Shown here in pieces: positions 7,222-10,582 of a stretch of DNA of 10,582 nucleotides; position 1 is the stretch's first letter; every line of letters begins with the position of its first letter. The notes beneath the pieces were generated by a model, which had not been told where the DNA came from, did not search any database, and was given only the letters and a program-made list of their open reading frames with translations. This DNA comes from Deltaproteobacteria bacterium (GTDB lineage Bacteria > Desulfobacterota > DSM-4660 > Desulfatiglandales > B25-G16), in assembly GCA_018400255.1 (NCBI GenBank), contig JAGYMO010000329.1, positions 1 through 10,582 of the forward strand, read 5' to 3'. The position numbers were made by a program, and so were the translations under genes.

Positions 7222-7241
7222 AGCCAATTTTCCAATTGGCT
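7222..7241. repeat. 8-bp perfect inverted repeat with a 4-nt loop
   Basis: AGCCAATT (7222-7229) and AATTGGCT (7234-7241) are exact reverse complements separated by TTCC. They lie 58 nt after the racemase stop and 127 nt before the membrane-protein start. No T-run follows directly, so an intrinsic terminator is unlikely; a protein-binding dyad or mRNA-stabilising hairpin is possible. About 40 nt further on, AAAAAA-TGA-TTTTTT (7283-7297) forms a second A/T dyad. Confidence 0.4.
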
Positions 7242-7368
7242 GGAAGACTTGCATTTATAGAAGGTAAAAACTTTCTTATTTTAAAAAATGATTTTTTATA
7301 AAAATCTGAATTTCTATTCTTCCCAGAGAGCCCTTGAATTCTTCGAACTTCCGCATTAGCTTCCCCTG

Positions 7369-8685
7369 ATGGAAAATAGTCCCTTAACACTTAAAAAAAT
7401 TTTTTATTTCTGGGTGCCGCTGGCAGTGACCTGGATAATGATGTCCCTGGAAGGGCCTTTTTTAGCTATGGTAATAGCAAGGTTAGCTGACCCAAAGCAC
7501 AATCTGGCCGCCTATGGCCTTGCTATTGCCATAGCCATGCTAATAGAGGCGCCAATTATCATGATTATGAGCGCGTCAACTGCCATAGTAGAGGACCGAG
7601 ATTCCTTTTTAAAGCTCAGAAATTTTACCTATGGGTTGAATGCAATCATTACTGCATGCATGGTTTTTTTGCTTATACCTTCTGTTTTTGATTTTATCGC
7701 CAATAACTTGATAAGACTCCCGGAGGGTGTTGATCATCTTGCTTATCGGGCATGCTTGCTTCTTATCCCTTGGCCGGCTGCTATTGGCTATAGGCGTTTT
7801 TTCCAGGGTATCCTTATACGAAGCAATCTGACAAGAAGGGTGACTTATGGAACTATTGTCCGTTTGTTTTCTATGGGATTAACCGGGCTGATCTGCTATG
7901 CCTTTTTTGAAATTGATGGGGCTTCTGTTGGGGCACTGGCCTTATCAATGGGAGTGTGCGCAGAGGCTGTCGTAAGTAAATTCATGGCACGTTCAACGGT
8001 CATTCAGCTTTTAAAGAAGGAACATAAGAATTCAAAGATTAAGCCCTGGGGGTACAGGTCTATCACAAGGTTTTATTACCCTTTAGCCATGACTTCTATC
8101 CTAACCCTTGGTATTTACCCAGTCGTAACCTTTTTTCTGGGTCATAGCGCTATGGCCTTAGAATCACTGGCCGTATTTCCAGTAGTTAATTCCCTTGTGT
8201 TTATATTCAGATCCTTAGGGTTGTCTTTTCAGGAAGTGGGTATTGCCCTCCTCGGGGTAAACAATGAGGGTTACGATGCGTTGAAGAAATTCGCAATTCT
8301 GCTCGGGTTTGCAGTGACAGCGGGTTTAGCGTTTCTGGCCTTTTCACCTCTATCAGATCTTTGGTTTCGGGACATTTCTGGGCTAAGTCTTGAACTTGCC
8401 GAGTTTGCGGACTGGCCAACCAAAATACTGGCACCTATGCCAGGGCTTATGGTTTTACTTTCCCTTCAACGTTCTTTGCTCGTATTACATAGAAAGACGG
8501 GGCAGATAACTCTTGGAACTACGATAGAGGTTGCTGGTATTATTGCACTTCTTGTGATAACTGTAGATTTTTTGGGGGTTGTCGGGGCTTTAGCGGCAGC
8601 GATTTCCCTTCTGGTTGGACGGGCTTTAGCTAATGCCTATCTTTTCTTGCCGTTTTTAAGGGTATTAAAGGTGCCGCATAAGTAA
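7369..8685 (+). CDS. Multipass membrane protein of the MATE/MOP flippase type, possibly ANKH-like
   Basis: A 438-residue, very hydrophobic inner-membrane protein with roughly 10-12 membrane segments and no cleavable signal. It shows the internal duplication expected of the MATE/MOP superfamily: FWVPLAVTWIM (14-24) recurs as FYYPLAMTSIL (235-245), each opening a half of similar segment order, with a basic, polar linker (about 214-234, KKEHKNSKIK) between. The opening helix and the ASYGLA-like LAAYGLA (47-53) resemble the progressive-ankylosis (ANKH) branch as I remember it; this is a tentative comparison. The superfamily exports drugs, lipid-linked sugars or small anions, and the substrate here is unknown. 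The ATG at 7369 is the only reasonable start, because TAG lies in frame just upstream (7357-7359), yet no Shine-Dalgarno sequence is evident. Its place before a UDP-glucose dehydrogenase would suit a polysaccharide-related flippase, but no glycosyltransferase is visible. Confidence 0.75.
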   Translation: MENSPLTLKKIFYFWVPLAVTWIMMSLEGPFLAMVIARLADPKHNLAAYGLAIAIAMLIEAPIIMIMSASTAIVEDRDSFLKLRNFTYGLNAIITACMVFLLIPSVFDFIANNLIRLPEGVDHLAYRACLLLIPWPAAIGYRRFFQGILIRSNLTRRVTYGTIVRLFSMGLTGLICYAFFEIDGASVGALALSMGVCAEAVVSKFMARSTVIQLLKKEHKNSKIKPWGYRSITRFYYPLAMTSILTLGIYPVVTFFLGHSAMALESLAVFPVVNSLVFIFRSLGLSFQEVGIALLGVNNEGYDALKKFAILLGFAVTAGLAFLAFSPLSDLWFRDISGLSLELAEFADWPTKILAPMPGLMVLLSLQRSLLVLHRKTGQITLGTTIEVAGIIALLVITVDFLGVVGALAAAISLLVGRALANAYLFLPFLRVLKVPHK

Positions 8686-8744
8686 TTAGTAGGGCATACG
8701 TGCAAAAGGATGTAAGAAGTGAGAGTAATTGAGGTCAGAAAAAA

Positions 8745-8796
8745 TCTTTTAGTGATAGTTCCTTCGAAGGCATTTTGTTATTTAATCACTAAAAGA
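8745..8796. repeat. 12-bp perfect inverted repeat enclosing a second palindrome
   Basis: TCTTTTAGTGAT (8745-8756) and ATCACTAAAAGA (8785-8796) are exact reverse complements. The 28-nt interval contains the perfect palindrome CCTTCGAAGG (8761-8770), so a nested or cruciform fold is possible. On the + strand no T-run follows. On the minus strand the stem is followed by a run of T (the A-run at 8739-8744), so it could act as a terminator only for minus-strand transcripts, for which no gene is visible here. It lies 60 nt after the membrane-protein gene. Confidence 0.6.
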
Positions 8797-8835
8797 AAGT
8801 TGCGGATAAAATGTAATTTTTGATGAACTGACTTG

Positions 8836-8864
8836 TTGACAGAACTATGTTATTTTAATTGACA
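8836..8864 (+). promoter_or_regulatory. Two perfect TTGACA boxes upstream of ugd
   Basis: TTGACA occurs at 8836-8841 and again at 8859-8864, 23 nt apart, within the 263-nt gap before the UDP-glucose dehydrogenase gene. Neither has a good -10 box at 16-18 nt: the second would pair with TAGCCT at 8882, only 3 of 6. They may be -35 elements of a promoter with a poor -10, or chance. The upstream gap suggests that ugd has its own promoter. Confidence 0.22.
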
Positions 8865-8948
8865 TATACGTATTTGGCAAGTAGCCTTAGATATGTTTTT
8901 TACCAATTCTTTTGGATTATGCCTTAAATTTTGTGCGGAGAATACCGA

Positions 8949-10328
8949 ATGACATTTAGAAAAAATATCTTATGCATTGGGGCTGGTTATGTAGGCGGGC
9001 CAACCATGGCCATGATTGCCTACAAATGTCCACAATACAAGGTTACGGTTGTTGATATTGACGCAGAGCGCATTAAACAATGGAATTCAGATGACTTGCC
9101 TATATACGAACCCGGCTTAGATGAAATTGTAAAGAAGATACGGGGTAGGAATCTATTTTTTAGCGATGATATAGAAAAGGCTATAAGAGAGGCGGAAATT
9201 ATATTTGTTAGCGTGAATACGCCCGTGAAGAATTATGGGGTGGGCCTGGGCATGGCAGCCGATCTTCAGTATTGGGAAAAGACAGCAAGGCAGATAAGGG
9301 ACGTATCTGATTCTCATAAAATAATAGTTGAGAAAAGCACCTTTCCTGTTAAGACTGCCCAGGCAATGGAAAGGATCCTTACGTCAAATAGCAGCCATGT
9401 TCAGTTCGATATTCTCTCCAACCCGGAATTTTTAGCGGAAGGTACAGCTATTAAAGATTTAGAATACCCTGACAGGGTGCTTATAGGTTCAAGGATGACA
9501 GAGAGCGGATTGAAGGCCAGAGATGAGTTAGTTGAGATATACGCCAACTGGGTTCCCATGGAGCGTATAGTTACCTCTAACATATGGAGCAGCGAACTTT
9601 CCAAGCTGGTTTCGAATGCCTTTTTGGCCCAAAGAATAACCTCTATAAATTCGTTTACCGCATTTTGTGAGAAATCCGGCGCTGATATTACTGAGGTGGC
9701 AAGAGCAGTTGGAATGGACAGCAGATTGGGGCCAAAGTTTTTAAATGCGAGCATTGGGTTTGGAGGGTCATGCTTCAAGAAGGATATTTTAAACCTTGTT
9801 TATTTATGCAGGTATTATGGCTTAGTAGAGATAGCTGATTATTGGGAGAGCGTAGTAAGAATTAATGATTACCAGATGAGGCGATTTGTTTTAACGATGT
9901 TAGGCGCCATGTTCAATACCCTGGCAGGGAAAAGGCTGTGCCTTTTTGGCTTTGCCTTTAAGGCAAATACCGGAGATACCAGGGAAAGCCCAGCTATATA
10001 TATATCCAGGAGATTGATAGAGGAAAAGGTTGAGCTGGTTATTACCGACCCAAAGGCCCTGGCTAATGCAATGAATGACCTTAAAGGATTAGAGGGAAAA
10101 ATATCCTATATTGAGGATCCCTATGAGGCATCTGCTAACTGCGATGCTATTGCTGTTGTGACAGAGTGGGAGTTATATTCAAATCTTGATTTTAAAAAAA
10201 TTTATAAGAACATGGTTAAACCAGCCTTCATATTTGATGGAAGAAATATCTTGGATCACGAGAAATTGTTTGAGATAGGCTTTAATGTCTTTCCTATAGG
10301 AAAACCCGCCTTGACGCATTTCGAGTAG
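8949..10328 (+). CDS. ugd: UDP-glucose 6-dehydrogenase, animal-type
   Basis: A 459-residue cytoplasmic NAD-dependent enzyme that oxidises UDP-glucose twice to UDP-glucuronate, a precursor for acidic polysaccharides and pentose sugars. The ATG at 8949 follows GGAG (8937-8940) with 8 nt spacing; an in-frame TTG at 8931 would overlap that site. Rossmann motif CIGAGYVGGPT (9-19), SVNTP (88-92), EKST (128-131), SNPEFLAEGTAIKD with E164 (157-170), SSELSKL with K219 and N223, catalytic GFGGSCF with C275 (270-276), D279, and the C-terminal UDP-binding-domain motif FAFKANTGDTRES (335-347). Wording and length resemble the animal and plant UGDH branch much more than the roughly 390-residue E. coli Ugd: NLFFS, AFLAQRI, KPAFIFDGR and NLVYLC match the human enzyme as I recall it. 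The long C-terminal tail of animal enzymes is absent. The human FKKD motif reads FKAN here, with K338 kept. Confidence 0.96.
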   Translation: MTFRKNILCIGAGYVGGPTMAMIAYKCPQYKVTVVDIDAERIKQWNSDDLPIYEPGLDEIVKKIRGRNLFFSDDIEKAIREAEIIFVSVNTPVKNYGVGLGMAADLQYWEKTARQIRDVSDSHKIIVEKSTFPVKTAQAMERILTSNSSHVQFDILSNPEFLAEGTAIKDLEYPDRVLIGSRMTESGLKARDELVEIYANWVPMERIVTSNIWSSELSKLVSNAFLAQRITSINSFTAFCEKSGADITEVARAVGMDSRLGPKFLNASIGFGGSCFKKDILNLVYLCRYYGLVEIADYWESVVRINDYQMRRFVLTMLGAMFNTLAGKRLCLFGFAFKANTGDTRESPAIYISRRLIEEKVELVITDPKALANAMNDLKGLEGKISYIEDPYEASANCDAIAVVTEWELYSNLDFKKIYKNMVKPAFIFDGRNILDHEKLFEIGFNVFPIGKPALTHFE

Positions 10329-10507
10329 ATTTGTTTTTTTATAGAAATCGGCCTAATTCAATGTGAAAATTGCAGTTAAATTATTGCAGGGGTAAAAAAG
10401 GTGATGGCTGATTTTCCGTTATATACGTTCTAAGGGAATGGGAATTAAAATATACAGATGGACATCTATAAATAAACCCGGGGCCCATTGACGTCGAAGA
10501 CTTGATA

Positions 10508-10582
10508 TTAGTTACCGTTCTTTTCCCACTGGTAAACGCGCATAGGCGGTATGTTGAACAACTCCATCCCCGCCTGAGCTGA
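10508..10582 (-). CDS. Possible C-terminal end of a minus-strand gene (runs off the right edge)
   Basis: Reading leftward from the window end there are 24 open codons, ending in TAA at 10510-10508. The predicted peptide ends with IPPMRVYQWEKNGN and has protein-like composition and codon use. The local GC is higher than in the preceding 180 nt, as expected where coding begins. It would converge with ugd. I do not recognise the product. Another minus frame is open over a longer stretch but gives a Ser/Arg/Cys-rich, unconvincing peptide. Confidence 0.35.
   Translation of the reverse strand, partial: SAQAGMELFNIPPMRVYQWEKNGN

Noticed and set aside
9401..9778. 125-codon open frame on the minus strand
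   Set aside because: It is antisense to the most conserved part of ugd, including the catalytic Cys motif, and has no recognisable protein features.
10379..10582. Longer minus-strand open frame at the right edge (about 67 codons)
   Set aside because: The peptide is rich in Ser, Arg and Cys and runs through AT-rich non-coding-like sequence; the shorter frame ending at 10508 has better coding character.

Overview
This is a bacterial chromosomal window of moderate to low GC (about 40% by eye). It carries mostly housekeeping and cell-envelope genes: one partial gene pointing left at the left edge, six genes on the + strand, and possibly the 3' tip of a further minus-strand gene at the right edge. 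I see no rRNA, tRNA, CRISPR array, transposase or phage gene. The host is a bacterium with a peptidoglycan-type D-Ala-D-Ala ligase, a fused transaldolase/glucose-6-phosphate isomerase and an animal-type UDP-glucose dehydrogenase. That mix would fit an environmental lineage such as Planctomycetota (anammox-like) or a Nitrospirota or delta-proteobacterial relative. This placement is a weak inference; nothing in the window fixes the taxon.

Layout: 1-872 (minus) is the N-terminal two thirds of a MIO-type histidine ammonia-lyase. A 573-nt AT-rich divergent spacer with candidate promoters follows. Then come the Tal-PGI fusion (1446-4235), ribulose-phosphate 3-epimerase (4359-5024), D-Ala-D-Ala ligase (5136-6227), an Asp/Glu-racemase-family protein (6471-7163), a MATE/ANKH-like multipass membrane protein (7369-8685) and UDP-glucose 6-dehydrogenase (8949-10328). 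Gaps between the + strand genes are 111-263 nt, so this is a loose co-directional cluster rather than a tight operon. Several gaps carry inverted or direct repeats.

Function: the first two + strand genes belong to sugar-phosphate metabolism (F6P/G6P and Ru5P/Xu5P interconversion). The ligase, the racemase-like protein, the flippase-like membrane protein and the UDP-glucuronate-forming enzyme all fit cell-envelope precursor supply.

The most striking observation is that the transaldolase half of the fusion appears catalytically dead. The Schiff-base lysine and the conserved catalytic Asp and Glu are replaced by Asn, Asn and Gly, while the isomerase half keeps its active-site motifs. The adjacent epimerase has Gln in place of one of its four metal-binding residues (normally His), and the racemase-like protein has Asp in place of the first catalytic Cys. 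I found no convincing sign of a defence system or other wholly new multi-gene system.
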